A DNA stretch of 64,000 nt from JAEULH01 sp034382075 (GTDB taxonomy: Bacteria; Pseudomonadota; Alphaproteobacteria; Rhodospirillales; Defluviicoccaceae): contig JAXMOZ010000007.1 in assembly GCA_034382075.1 (NCBI GenBank), forward strand, positions 1-64,000. Reading direction: 5' to 3'. This document shows, piece after piece, positions 16,454-25,895 of the stretch. The position numbers were made by a program, and so were the translations under genes. The stretch's first letter is position 1, and every line of letters begins with the position of its first letter. The notes under the pieces are model-generated. The model worked only from the letters and a program-made list of their open reading frames with translations, did no database searches and had not been told where the DNA came from.

Positions 16454-19213
16454 GTGCTGACGCTGGGGCCCATCACCTTCGCCATGCCCTGGGCGCTCGC
16501 GGCACTGGCGAGCCTGCCGGCGTTGTGGTGGCTGCTCAGGATGACGCCGCCGGCGCCCCGGCGCGTCCGCTTTCCGCCGTTCGCGTTCCTCGCCCAGCTT
16601 GCCGCCAGCGAGGAAAGCACGGCCCGCACGCCCTGGTGGCTCCTGGTTCTCCGCCTGGCCCTGGTGCTCGCCCTCATCCTGGGTTGCGCCCAGCCGCTGA
16701 TCAACGCCGAGAGCGGCTTCGCCGGCCAGGGACCGGTGGTGCTGATCGTCGATGACGGCTGGGCCGCGGCCAAGGACTGGCCGCGCAAGCGCGCCACCAT
16801 GCTGGCCCTGGGCGAGCGGGCGGTGCGCGAGGACCGGCCGCTGATCGTCGTTGCCACCGCTCCGGAAAGCGCCGAGCGGCCGGAGCCGGCGGCGAGGCTG
16901 CTGCCCCCGGCGGAGGCCCTCGCCGCCCTGGAAGCGCTGCGGCCGAAGCCATGGCCGACAGACCGGGCGGCGGCGCTGACGGCCCTGGACGAGGTGTGGA
17001 CCGACCGCAGCGGCAGCGGCGAGATCATCTGGCTCAGCGACGGCCTGGAGGAGGCCGGCGGCGCCGGGCTGGCCACCCTGGTGGCGCGGCTGCAGCGCTT
17101 CGGTCCGATGCGGGTGGTGACCCCGGACGTTGAGGAAACGGCGATGCTGCTGCAGCCGGCCGAAACCGGTGGCGAGGGTGCGGCGCTGACGCTGCGGCGC
17201 GCCGGCAGCGGCTCCGAACGCGAGGTCGACGTGCTCGCGCTGGCGGAGACGGGCGTGGTGGTGGCGCGTGAGACGGCCGTGTTCCCCGCCGACGCGGGGG
17301 AGGCCGAGGTGCGGTTTTCGCTGCCGGCGGAAATGACCGCGCGGTTCGCGCGCATCGAGATCGAAGGGGAAAACACCGTGGGCGCGACGGTGCTTGCCGA
17401 CGACCGCTGGCGGCGCCGGCCGGTGGGCCTTGCCGACGCCGGGGGCGAAGGCGCCGGCGGCGCCCCGCCCCTCCTCGGTCAGCTCTACTACCTCGACCGG
17501 GCATTGTCCGGCTTCGCCGAGGTCAGGCGCGGCGGCGTAGCCGAGCTCCTCGCCCGCGACCTGGCGATGCTGGTGCTGCCGGACGGCGGCCCGCTCAAGG
17601 GCGCCGCGGCGGAGCGGGTCGCGGCCTGGGTGGAAGCCGGCGGCACCCTGGTCCGCTTTGCCGGGCCCAGGCTGGCCGAGGAGTCCGGCGGGGAGGACCC
17701 CCTGCTCCCGGTGCGTCTTCGCCCCGGTGATCGCGCGCTGGGCGGTGCGCTATCCTGGCAGGCGCCGGCACGGCTCGCGCGCTTCGAGCAGGCAAGCCCG
17801 TTTGCCGGCCTCAACGTCGCCGGCGACGTTTCCGTTCACCGCCAGGTGCTGGCAGAGCCGGCCTTTGCCGCGGAGGAGCGGGTCTGGGCCCGGCTGGAGG
17901 ACGGAACGCCCCTCGTCACCGCCCGCAAGGATGGCAACGGCTGGCTGGTGCTGTTTCACGTCACCGCCAACGCCGACTGGTCGAACCTGGCCTTGTCGGG
18001 GCTGTTCGTGGAGATGCTCCAGCGCCTCGTCGACCGCAGCGCCGGGGTCCCGGGCGGCACGGACGCCGGCGGCCCGCCGCTGCCGGCGATGGCCTCCCTG
18101 GATGGCTTCGGAACCCTCGGAACGCCCCCCGCGGGCGTGCGCCCGCTGCCCGCGGATGCCGTCACCACGACGGCGCCGGAGCCGCGCCATCCGCCGGGCA
18201 TCTACGGCCGGGGCGACCAGCGCCTGGCCCTCAATCTGGGCGCGCACCTCGAGGCGCTGACGCCGGCGAGGCTGCCGGCCGGCGTCGCCGTCGGCGGCTA
18301 CCGCGACAGCGGCGAGCGCGACCTTCGTGGCTGGCTGCTGGGGATGGCGCTCGTGTTGCTGCTCCTCGACCTGGCGCTGAGCGCGGCGCTGCGCGGGCTG
18401 ATCCAGCCGGCGCGCCGGCCGGTCGCGCCGCGGCCAACAACCGCCACGCTCGCGGCGCTGCTGGTCCTCGCCGCCACCCTCGGGCCCAGCCCGGCTCTGG
18501 CGCAGGCGGTGCTAGCGGACGGCAGCGCCGAGCCGGCGGCGCTGACCACCCGCCTCGCCTACGTCGTCACCGGCGACGGGCAGGTGGATGCGGTGAGCCG
18601 CGCCGGACTGGACGCGCTGGCAATGATGGTCTCGCGACGGACCGCGGCGAGCCTCGGCCCGGCGGTGGGGGTCGATCCGGCCGCCGACGAACTCGCCTTC
18701 TATCCCCTCCTCTACTGGCCTTTGAGCCCGGACCAGCAGCCGGTGCCCGGCGCGGCGGTGTCCCGGCTGGGGGACTACATGCGCAACGGCGGCACCATCC
18801 TCTTCGACCTCCGCCAGGGCGACGCCGGCCGCAGCTTCGTCTTGCGCGACCTCGCCCGCCGGCTCGACATTCCGCCGCTGGTGCCGGTGCCGGCCGACCA
18901 CGTCCTGCGCCGCGCCTACTACCTGCTCTCCGACCTCCCCGGGAGGCGGAGCGGCGAGCCGGTCTGGATCGTCGACCGGGCGGAGCAGATCAACGACGGG
19001 GTCACCACGGTGGTCGCCGGCAGCAACGACTGGGCCGGCGCCTGGGCCGCCGACGACACGCTCAGGCCGCTGTTTCCGGTGAGCCCGGGCGGTGAGCAGC
19101 AGCGCGAGCAGGCCTACCGCTTCGGCATCAACCTCGTCATGCATGCCCTGACCGGGAACTACAAAGCCGACCAGGTCCACCTCCCGGCGATCATGGAGAG
19201 GCTCGGCCGGTGA
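16454..19213 (+). CDS. BatA-like and DUF4159 membrane protein
   Basis: 919 residues. The N-terminus is the BatA/aerotolerance-type region (FAMPWALAALASLPALWWLLRMTPPAPRRVRFP) with membrane helices at about 9-28 and 56-74. A long periplasmic part follows, a pair of helices lies at about 627-645 and 667-685, and the C-terminal DUF4159 domain starts near 700 (LAYVVTGDGQVDAVSRAGLDALA and MRNGGTILFDLRQGD). The start is GTG 16454, six bases after the DUF58 stop. Combined proteins of this type occur next to MoxR and DUF58 in alphaproteobacteria; the role is thought to be envelope stress or assembly but is unproven. Confidence 0.9.
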   Translation: MLTLGPITFAMPWALAALASLPALWWLLRMTPPAPRRVRFPPFAFLAQLAASEESTARTPWWLLVLRLALVLALILGCAQPLINAESGFAGQGPVVLIVDDGWAAAKDWPRKRATMLALGERAVREDRPLIVVATAPESAERPEPAARLLPPAEALAALEALRPKPWPTDRAAALTALDEVWTDRSGSGEIIWLSDGLEEAGGAGLATLVARLQRFGPMRVVTPDVEETAMLLQPAETGGEGAALTLRRAGSGSEREVDVLALAETGVVVARETAVFPADAGEAEVRFSLPAEMTARFARIEIEGENTVGATVLADDRWRRRPVGLADAGGEGAGGAPPLLGQLYYLDRALSGFAEVRRGGVAELLARDLAMLVLPDGGPLKGAAAERVAAWVEAGGTLVRFAGPRLAEESGGEDPLLPVRLRPGDRALGGALSWQAPARLARFEQASPFAGLNVAGDVSVHRQVLAEPAFAAEERVWARLEDGTPLVTARKDGNGWLVLFHVTANADWSNLALSGLFVEMLQRLVDRSAGVPGGTDAGGPPLPAMASLDGFGTLGTPPAGVRPLPADAVTTTAPEPRHPPGIYGRGDQRLALNLGAHLEALTPARLPAGVAVGGYRDSGERDLRGWLLGMALVLLLLDLALSAALRGLIQPARRPVAPRPTTATLAALLVLAATLGPSPALAQAVLADGSAEPAALTTRLAYVVTGDGQVDAVSRAGLDALAMMVSRRTAASLGPAVGVDPAADELAFYPLLYWPLSPDQQPVPGAAVSRLGDYMRNGGTILFDLRQGDAGRSFVLRDLARRLDIPPLVPVPADHVLRRAYYLLSDLPGRRSGEPVWIVDRAEQINDGVTTVVAGSNDWAGAWAADDTLRPLFPVSPGGEQQREQAYRFGINLVMHALTGNYKADQVHLPAIMERLGR

Positions 19214-21309
19214 GCGGCGGCGGCCTTGCCTTCTCCCCGCTCCTGCCGTGGCCGGTTCTGCTGGCGGCCGGGATCGTCGGCGCGCTGCTCATCGCCCGGA
19301 TCGCCTGGCGGCGCGGCCGCGGCTGGCCCGCACGGGCACTCGCGGTCGCCGTGATGATCGCGGCGCTGGCCAACCCCCGCTTCGTAGCCGAGGAGCGCGA
19401 GCCTCGCCCGGACGTCGCGGTGGTCGTTCTCGACCGGTCGCTGAGCCAGACCATCGCCGGCCGCGGCGAGCAAACCGGCGAGGCGGAAGCGGCGCTGCGC
19501 GCGGCGCTGGCGGAGCTGCGCGACCTCGAGGTGAGGTTCGCCACCGCCGGCGGCCCGGCCGAGGACCGGACCTCGCTCTTTGCGCCCCTGGAACAGGTCC
19601 TTGCCGATATCCCGCGCGAGCGCCTCGCCGGGGTGGTCGCGGTGACCGACGGTCAGGTGCACGACGCGCCCAAGCCGGACCTTCTGCCCCGGGGCGTGCC
19701 GCTCCACGTGCTCGTCACCGGCGCTCCGGGCGAGCGCGACCGCCGGCTCGCCATCGACGAGGCGCCGGCGTACGGGATCGTCGGCGGAACGTTCACCCTC
19801 GCCTATACCGTCGTCGATTCGCCCGCAGGCGACGCCGCCGCGGGGAGCGCGGGGAGCAGGGCGAAGGTGTCCGTCCGCATCAACGGCGAGCCCGCGGGCG
19901 AACACGAGGTCGCCGTCGGCGAGCGGCAAACGCTTCCGGTACGCCTGGACCGAGCCGGCCCGACCGCCATCGAGGCGATCGTCGAGGCCGCGCCGGGCGA
20001 GATCTCGACCCTCAACAACCATGCCGCGGTCACCGTCAACGGCGTGCGCGACAAGCTCCGCGTGCTCCTCGTCTCCGGCCAGCCGCACCCGGGCGAGCGC
20101 GCCTGGCGGAACCTGCTCAAGTCGGACGCGGCGGTCGAACTCGTCCACTTCACGATCCTCCGGCCTCCGGAAAAGGAGGAACTGACGCCGCTTCGCGAAC
20201 TCTCGCTGATCGTTTTTCCGGTGCAGGAGCTGTTCGAGCGCAGGCTCTACGATTTCGACCTCGTGGTCTTCGACCGGTTCGTCGCCCGCGGCGTACTCGC
20301 CCCCGAATACCTCGCTTGGGTGGCCGACTACCTCCGCCACGGCGGCGCGGTGCTGGTGGCCGCCGGCCCGGAGTTCGCAGGTCCCCAGAGCCTCTACGAC
20401 ACCGCGCTCGGAGGGGCGATGGCGGCGGCGCCCACCGGCCGCATCGTCGAGCGGGCCTTCCGACCGCGGGTTTCGGACCTTGGCCAGCGCCACCCGGTCA
20501 CCTCGGCGCTGCCCGGCGAGCGGGTTTTGGGAGACACCGGGGCGGGTGAAGGGTCTGCCGAGCCGACCTGGGGACGCTGGTTCCGGCTGATCGAGACCGA
20601 GGTGAAACGGGGCACGGTGCTGTTGGAAGGGCCGGAGAAATCGGCCCTTCTGGTCGTCGACCGGGTCGGCGAGGGCCGCCTGGCACAGCTTGCCAGCGAC
20701 CAGATCTGGCTGTGGGGCCGCGGCTTCGACGGCGGCGGCCCGCAGGGCGAGCTCTCCAGGCGGCTGGTTCACTGGCTGATGAAGGAGCCGGAGCTGGAGG
20801 AGGAGAGGCTGTCGGCGGGCTTTACCGACGGCGCCTTGCAGATCGAGCGGCGGACGCTGTCCTCCGAGCCCATCGAAGCGACCGTGACGAGCCCGACCGG
20901 GTCAGAGCAGCGGCTCGTGCTCACCCCAGGCCCCGACGGCGTCGCCCACGGCGAGGTCGAGGCCGGCGAGGCCGGGCTTTACCGGATCGAGGATCGCGCT
21001 CAGGCGACCTGGGCAGCGGCCGGCGCCGTCGATCCACCGGAGCTGTTCGACCTCAGGGCAAAGGCGGAGGTGCTGGAGCCGGTTGCGGCGGCGAGCGGCG
21101 GCGCCGTCGCCTGGCTTGCCGACGGCCTGCCGCGCTTTCGCCAGGTGGAGCCGGGTCAGGCCAGCGCCGGGCGGGGCTGGATGGGCCTGCGCCGCAACGG
21201 CGCCTACGCTGTCACCGGCGCCAGCGAGGTTTCGCTGCTCCCCGCCCTGCTGCTCCTGGCTGCAGTGCTGGCGCCGCTGGCGGCGGCCTGGTGGCGCGAG
21301 GGGCGCTGA
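19210..21309 (+). CDS. VWA-like/glutamine-amidotransferase-fold membrane protein
   Basis: 699 residues starting at a GTG that overlaps the previous stop (GTGA). Helices at about 10-27 and 38-54 lead into a VWA-like domain with a MIDAS-type DxSxS (VVVLDRSLSQ) and AVTDGQVHDA. A middle region begins KLRVLLVSGQPHPGERAWRN, like the class I glutamine amidotransferase-like fold of BatA/BatB-type partners, and a last helix lies at about 675-693. It is the final gene of the MoxR operon and presumably works with the DUF4159 protein in one membrane complex. Confidence 0.85.
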   Translation: MSGGGLAFSPLLPWPVLLAAGIVGALLIARIAWRRGRGWPARALAVAVMIAALANPRFVAEEREPRPDVAVVVLDRSLSQTIAGRGEQTGEAEAALRAALAELRDLEVRFATAGGPAEDRTSLFAPLEQVLADIPRERLAGVVAVTDGQVHDAPKPDLLPRGVPLHVLVTGAPGERDRRLAIDEAPAYGIVGGTFTLAYTVVDSPAGDAAAGSAGSRAKVSVRINGEPAGEHEVAVGERQTLPVRLDRAGPTAIEAIVEAAPGEISTLNNHAAVTVNGVRDKLRVLLVSGQPHPGERAWRNLLKSDAAVELVHFTILRPPEKEELTPLRELSLIVFPVQELFERRLYDFDLVVFDRFVARGVLAPEYLAWVADYLRHGGAVLVAAGPEFAGPQSLYDTALGGAMAAAPTGRIVERAFRPRVSDLGQRHPVTSALPGERVLGDTGAGEGSAEPTWGRWFRLIETEVKRGTVLLEGPEKSALLVVDRVGEGRLAQLASDQIWLWGRGFDGGGPQGELSRRLVHWLMKEPELEEERLSAGFTDGALQIERRTLSSEPIEATVTSPTGSEQRLVLTPGPDGVAHGEVEAGEAGLYRIEDRAQATWAAAGAVDPPELFDLRAKAEVLEPVAAASGGAVAWLADGLPRFRQVEPGQASAGRGWMGLRRNGAYAVTGASEVSLLPALLLLAAVLAPLAAAWWREGR

Positions 21310-21475
21310 GCGATCCTCGGGCGTGCGGCAACAAACTCGCCTTGGCGGCGTTGTCACCGCGCAAGCCGACCCCAAGTGCCAGGAAAGCCCGCCCACAAGC
21401 GCCGGCACAACAACCAGGGCCGGCACGTCGCCGCCATCGCCGCCAAGCTCGCGGCCTGAACGAGGGAGTGGAAAC

Positions 21476-22423
21476 ATGGGCCTTCTCGTCGACGGCGTCT
21501 GGCACGACCGCTGGTACGACACCGCGTCGACCGGCGGCCGGTTCGTCCGCGCCGACAGCCGCTTTCGCAACCAGGTCACTGCGGACGGGTCGTCCGGCTT
21601 CAGGGCCGAAGCCGGGCGCTACCACCTCTATGTCTCCTATGCCTGCCCCTGGGCTCACCGCACCCTCATCTTCCGGGTGCTGAAGGGACTGGAGGGCGCC
21701 ATCTCGGTGTCGGTGGTCGAGCCGCTGATGCTGGAGCACGGCTGGACGTTCGCGGAAGGGGCAGACGCGCTGCATGGCGCCCGTTTCCTCCACCAGGTCT
21801 ACACCAAGGCCGACCCGCACTACTCTGGGCGGGTGACCGTGCCGGTGCTCTGGGACCGCGAGCGACAGACCATCGTCAACAACGAGTCGGCCGAGATCAT
21901 CCGCATGCTGAACGGCGCGTTCGCCCCGGCGGGTGCGACCGGCCCCGACTTCTACCCCGAGCCGCTGCGGGCGGAGATCGACACGGTGAACGAGTGGGTC
22001 TACCGCACCGTCAACAACGGCGTGTACCGCGCCGGCTTCGCCACCAGCCAGGAGGCGTACGAGGAGGCGGTCACGACGCTGTTCGAGAGCCTGGACGCCA
22101 TCGAGGAGAGGCTCGGCCGGCAGCGCTACCTGGCGGGCGATCGGATCACCGAGGCCGACTGGCGGCTGTTCACCACCCTCGTTCGTTTCGACGCCGTCTA
22201 TGTCGGCCACTTCAAGTGCAACCTCAGGCGGATCGTCGACTACCCGAACCTCTGGGGGTACCTCCGCGAGCTGTTCCAGGTCCCGGGTGTCGCCGGCACG
22301 GTCCACTTCGACCACATCAAGGCGCACTACTACGGCAGCCACAAGACCATCAACCCGACCGGGATCGTGCCCTCGGGCCCGGTGCTCGACTTCACCACGC
22401 CCCACGGCCGCGGCGGGGCATAG
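21476..22423 (+). CDS. Glutathionyl-hydroquinone reductase (ECM4/YqjG-type GST)
   Basis: 315 residues of the Xi-class glutathione transferase family, which reduces glutathionyl-hydroquinones with GSH. The catalytic Cys is in the YACPWAHRT motif (about residue 60). Further family segments are VPVLWDRERQTIVNNESAEIIRMLN (GSH site) and the C-terminal RFDAVYVGHFKCNLRRIVDYPNLWGYLRELFQ. The ATG at 21476 has GAGGGAG upstream; the open frame extends further back but without homology. It stands alone between the VWA gene and a repeat-bearing gap. Confidence 0.94.
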   Translation: MGLLVDGVWHDRWYDTASTGGRFVRADSRFRNQVTADGSSGFRAEAGRYHLYVSYACPWAHRTLIFRVLKGLEGAISVSVVEPLMLEHGWTFAEGADALHGARFLHQVYTKADPHYSGRVTVPVLWDRERQTIVNNESAEIIRMLNGAFAPAGATGPDFYPEPLRAEIDTVNEWVYRTVNNGVYRAGFATSQEAYEEAVTTLFESLDAIEERLGRQRYLAGDRITEADWRLFTTLVRFDAVYVGHFKCNLRRIVDYPNLWGYLRELFQVPGVAGTVHFDHIKAHYYGSHKTINPTGIVPSGPVLDFTTPHGRGGA

Positions 22424-22483
22424 AGCCATCGGCATCGTGCCGAGGGCGGCGTCATGTGATCAGGTTGAATGAGAAAAGCGATT

Positions 22484-22567
22484 GTCATTGCGAGGAGGCG
22501 GTAGCCGACGAAGCAATCCAGTAAAAGTCCTTCTGGATCGCCACGCCGCTACGCGGCTCGCGATGAC
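22484..22567. repeat. Dispersed palindromic element (GTCATTGCGAG family)
   Basis: The element starts GTCATTGCGAGGAGGC and ends GGCTCGCGATGAC, imperfect inverted termini about 84 bp apart, with AAGCAATCCAG and CTGGATCG as an inner inverted pair. It belongs to the widespread alphaproteobacterial intergenic palindromes. Along with the next element it fills most of the 372-bp gene-free stretch 22424-22795; I see no gene there. Confidence 0.75.
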
Positions 22568-22686
22568 GAAGTCTTGTCTCTGGCGAGTTCACTCAATGAC
22601 GATCCACTCTAGAGCAGCTTGTGATCGGGTTGATGCAGCAGGACTGCACGTAGCGCCATTTGCTGATTGCATAAGGCCATTGCAGC

Positions 22687-22752
22687 GTCACCCGCGGACT
22701 TGTTCCGCGGGTCCACAAATCCGTGGATCGCCGCAACAAGTGCGGCGATGAC
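22687..22752. repeat. Dispersed palindromic element, second type
   Basis: It contains the hairpin CCCGCGGA/TCCGCGGG, then GGATCGCCGC, and ends GCGGCGATGAC. It is built like the element starting at 10719 (GTCACCCCGGACTCG...), so the two are copies of one dispersed family in this genome. It lies downstream of the convergent GST and sugar transporter genes, where it could act as a transcription end. Confidence 0.65.
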
Positions 22753-22795
22753 GTTGGAAAACACATGCTCTGAGTCGGCCTGGTCTCAGCTCGCG

Positions 22796-24205
22796 CTAAG
22801 CCATGTCCTCCAGTTCCTTGCCCTTGGTCTCCTTGATCGCCATCGCCACGAAGACGAACGAGAGCGCGGCGAAGATGGTGTAGAGGCCGTAGGCGGCGCC
22901 GACCCCGAGGTTGTAGGCAATGGGCGGGAACGTGGTGGAGACGGCGAAGTTGGCGATCCACTGCACGCCCGCGCCCAAAGCCAGGGCGGAGCCGCGGATC
23001 CGGTTGTTGAACATCTCGCCGAGCAGGACCCAGGTGACCGGCCCCCAGGAGAAGCCGAAGCAGAAAACGTAGAGATTGGCGGCGACCAATGCGACCAGCC
23101 CGGAGGTGGAGCCCAGCACCGGAAAGCCTTCGGCGTTCACCGGCGAGGTGCCGAAGATCCAGGCCATCGTCCCCAGCGTCGCGGCCATGCCGATGGAGCC
23201 GGCGAGAAGCAGCGGCTTGCGGCCGAACTTGTCGATGAAGGCGATCGCCACCAGCGTGGTGACGATATTGGTCAGGCCGGTGATCATGGTGATCAGCAGC
23301 GCGTTCTGCTCGGTGAAGCCCACGATCCGCCACAGCACGCTGCTGTAGTAGAAGATCACGTTGATGCCGACGAACTGCTGGAACATCGACAGGATCATGC
23401 CGACCCAGACGATGGGCAGCAGCCCGAAGCGGTGGCCGCGGAGGTCGCTGAGCTTCGGCTTCCGCTCGCTCGAGACGGTGCGGCGGATTTCCGCCACCCG
23501 GTGCGAGGCGCGATCGCCGACGATCCTGAGCAGCACCTCGTGGGCGTCGTCGTGCCGGCCCTGGGCGACCAGGTAACGGGGCGACTCGGGAATGACGAAG
23601 GCGAAGACACCGTAGATGACCGCCGCCGGCACCTCCGACCAGAACATCCACCGCCAGGCCTCGAAGCCGAACCAGAACGGAGCGCTCGCCGAGCCGGCGA
23701 TGGCGGCGATGGCGTAGTTGCTGAGCAGGGCGATGAAGATGCCGATGACAATAGCGAGCTGCTGCAGCGAGCCCAGCCGGCCGCGCATTTCCGCCGGCGA
23801 GCATTCGGCGATGTAGGCCGGGGCGATGACGCTGGCGGCTCCGACGGCGATGCCGCCCAGGATCCGCCAGGCAATGAAGTCGTAGAGCCCGAACGGCAGG
23901 CCCGAGCCGACCGCGCTCACGGCAAACATGACCGAGGCGAGGATCATGCAGCGGGTGCGCCCGATCCGGTCGGCGAGCGGGCCGGCGACGAAGGCGCCGG
24001 CGGCCGAGCCCAAGAGCGCCAGCGAGACGGCAAGGCCGATGCCGAGGCTGGAGGCGTCGAACTCGCTCTTCAGCGCCAGCACCGCGCCGTTGATCACGGC
24101 GGTGTCGAAGCCGAAGAGGAAGCCGCCCATGGCCGCGGCGGCGGCGATCAAGATGACGTAGCCGGCGTCCGGCATGACCGCCGCGCGTGGCGCTGTTGTG
24201 GCCAT
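22796..24205 (-). CDS. Sugar porter family MFS transporter
   Basis: 469-residue inner-membrane proton/sugar symporter with 12 predicted helices. Sugar porter signatures are present: GFLFGFDTAVINGAV in helix 1, GPLADRIGRTR after helix 2, PAYIAECSPAEMRGRLGSLQQ, VIPESPRYLVAQGR before the central loop, FQQFVGINVIFYYS in helix 7, DKFGRKPLL, and KETKGKELE at the end. The substrate is probably a hexose or pentose. It follows the OprB porin gene on the same strand after 58 bp, suggesting that outer- and inner-membrane sugar uptake are made together. Confidence 0.95.
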   Translation of the reverse strand: MATTAPRAAVMPDAGYVILIAAAAAMGGFLFGFDTAVINGAVLALKSEFDASSLGIGLAVSLALLGSAAGAFVAGPLADRIGRTRCMILASVMFAVSAVGSGLPFGLYDFIAWRILGGIAVGAASVIAPAYIAECSPAEMRGRLGSLQQLAIVIGIFIALLSNYAIAAIAGSASAPFWFGFEAWRWMFWSEVPAAVIYGVFAFVIPESPRYLVAQGRHDDAHEVLLRIVGDRASHRVAEIRRTVSSERKPKLSDLRGHRFGLLPIVWVGMILSMFQQFVGINVIFYYSSVLWRIVGFTEQNALLITMITGLTNIVTTLVAIAFIDKFGRKPLLLAGSIGMAATLGTMAWIFGTSPVNAEGFPVLGSTSGLVALVAANLYVFCFGFSWGPVTWVLLGEMFNNRIRGSALALGAGVQWIANFAVSTTFPPIAYNLGVGAAYGLYTIFAALSFVFVAMAIKETKGKELEDMA

Positions 24206-24263
24206 TGGTCCTGCGCCTCCTCCAGACGAACCGGGTAGGGCTTAGCCGCCCCTTGAAGCAATA

Positions 24264-25721
24264 CTAGAAGAGTATGCTCGCCTCGAAGCCGAGGACAAAG
24301 GCGTTGTCGATGTCGTCCTGGCCATTCGGGGTGATGACGTATTGCACTGCGGGCCTCACGTAGACCGCGGGCGTGATCTGGACCTGGTGGTTCAACTCCA
24401 GCGTCGTCTCGGTGTCCTGCCGCTCCAGCCCAGCTTCCGCCCGCGCGTCGCTGAGCGCCTCGCTGAACCAGGCGTTGTGCACGCCGAAGGCGGTTTTGTC
24501 GGACGGCCTGGAGGCGATCAGGCCTTGGTAGATCATGCCGGCCGAGGCGTAGTACGGGATGACGTTGTGCTCGTCGTCGGGGCTGTAGACGAACACCGAA
24601 AACAGCGTCAGGCCTTCCTTTCGGGTCCCCGCCTCCCGGTAGACCGTCTGGTCGAGCAGCAGATAGACGCCGCTGTTGCCGCTGAAGCCGTCGCCGGGAC
24701 GGCCAGTGACGAACGGGTTGCCGCCGTCGACGTCGTCGGCGACGTTGCGGAAGTCGCCGGTGTGGTAGTAGCCGCCGAGCTTGTAGTGCCCGGGAAGGTC
24801 GAACAGGCCCTGCTCCGGGGTGTAGCCCACCTCGCTTAAGATCAGCGCGCCGTTGTCGCCGAAGGTGAGGTTGGTGCCGTGCTTGTTGTTGTCTTCGCCG
24901 GCGTCGTTCCGCTGGGCCACGTCGCCGTCATAGACGCCGACCTGAACGTAGGTCGAAGGCGTCGGCTTGGCCTTTGCCCGCACCCCCCAGACGGCCGCCG
25001 GGTAGGCGGTGATGCCGTCCGGCAGGTTGAAGAACGGCGACGGCGGCTGGCCGCAGATGCCGTTGGTGATGAACTGGCAATAGAGGGGCGAGGTGAGGAA
25101 GTCTTCGGTTGCGGCGAGCCGGCCATAGGCAAGGTTGAGCCGGTCTTCGAACAGCGCGGTGATGAACTGGGCCTGCACCAGCCGGATGCGCTGGCCGCCG
25201 CCATAGAGCTGTTGCACGCTGATGGCGTTGCCGATGTCCTCCCGGCTCAGGCTGTTGCCGGTGCGCTGCGAGCCGCCGATGCGAAACGTGGTGTTAGGGA
25301 CGCCGAGCAGCCGATCGAGGTCGAAGTTGGCCTCCAGCGAGACGTTGTGGACGTAGCTCTCGCCCTGCTGCCGGCCGCCGATGGGGTTGGCCATGAACTC
25401 CATGGCATAGCCGCCGCGGACGGTGACGCCTTGCTCGGCGAGCCAGGTCCGGGCGCCGAACCAGTCGCCGCTGACGTTGGTGGAGAGATCGTAGCGGGGC
25501 CCCGGCGCCGCGCCCTCCGGAGGCGAAAGCGGCGTCTCTGGGGTCACCCGCTCCGGCTCCTGGGCGGAACTCGGCGCAGGCACCGCGGCGATGAAGAGCG
25601 AGATGCCTGCCGCGGCAATGGACGCCGCCGCCCCGCCGCGCCACGCGAGAGCCCCCAGAGGCGGTGCTCCGCCCGCGGTTGGGGGAGGAACGGCCTGTCT
25701 TGGCGCCGCGTTTACGTTCAC
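24264..25721 (-). CDS. OprB-type carbohydrate-selective porin
   Basis: 485 residues. A long N-terminus leads to a signal peptide-like segment (AAASIAAAGISLFIAAVPAPSSAQ) with cleavage near residue 54. The OprB barrel follows: SGDWFGARTWLAEQGVTVRGGYAMEFMAN, ANFDLDRLLGVPNTTFRIGG, RLNLAYGRLAATEDFLTSPLYCQF, and HYKLGGYYHTGDF. It ends in LGFEASILF with the terminal Phe typical of outer-membrane barrels. It probably admits sugars for the MFS transporter that follows. The start may lie somewhat later than the ATG at 25721, since the signal peptide is unusually far in. Confidence 0.93.
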   Translation of the reverse strand: MNVNAAPRQAVPPPTAGGAPPLGALAWRGGAAASIAAAGISLFIAAVPAPSSAQEPERVTPETPLSPPEGAAPGPRYDLSTNVSGDWFGARTWLAEQGVTVRGGYAMEFMANPIGGRQQGESYVHNVSLEANFDLDRLLGVPNTTFRIGGSQRTGNSLSREDIGNAISVQQLYGGGQRIRLVQAQFITALFEDRLNLAYGRLAATEDFLTSPLYCQFITNGICGQPPSPFFNLPDGITAYPAAVWGVRAKAKPTPSTYVQVGVYDGDVAQRNDAGEDNNKHGTNLTFGDNGALILSEVGYTPEQGLFDLPGHYKLGGYYHTGDFRNVADDVDGGNPFVTGRPGDGFSGNSGVYLLLDQTVYREAGTRKEGLTLFSVFVYSPDDEHNVIPYYASAGMIYQGLIASRPSDKTAFGVHNAWFSEALSDARAEAGLERQDTETTLELNHQVQITPAVYVRPAVQYVITPNGQDDIDNAFVLGFEASILF

Positions 25722-25895
25722 GTTCTGCGCCTGTGTTTGTTTTGGTTCGCTGGACTATGACGCTCCGAAGAGCGTGATCTTTTCCTCTCCCTCGCTGCTT
25801 AACATGTGTTTGCCATGTCAAGAAGCCGGAACTGGACCCTTGCTCATCCGACGGTTGGGGTCTTCGCGGCGCGGCCGCCGCCGGCCGTAGCGCGC

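Noticed and set aside
22667..24238. 523-codon plus-strand frame opposite the sugar transporter
   Set aside because: Rich in Asp/Glu/Arg/Gly with no hydrophobic core, the usual antisense shadow of a membrane protein gene.
24243..24275. ATACT/AGTAT hairpin at the end of the porin gene as a terminator
   Set aside because: The stem is only five base pairs with a bulge and has no T-run.
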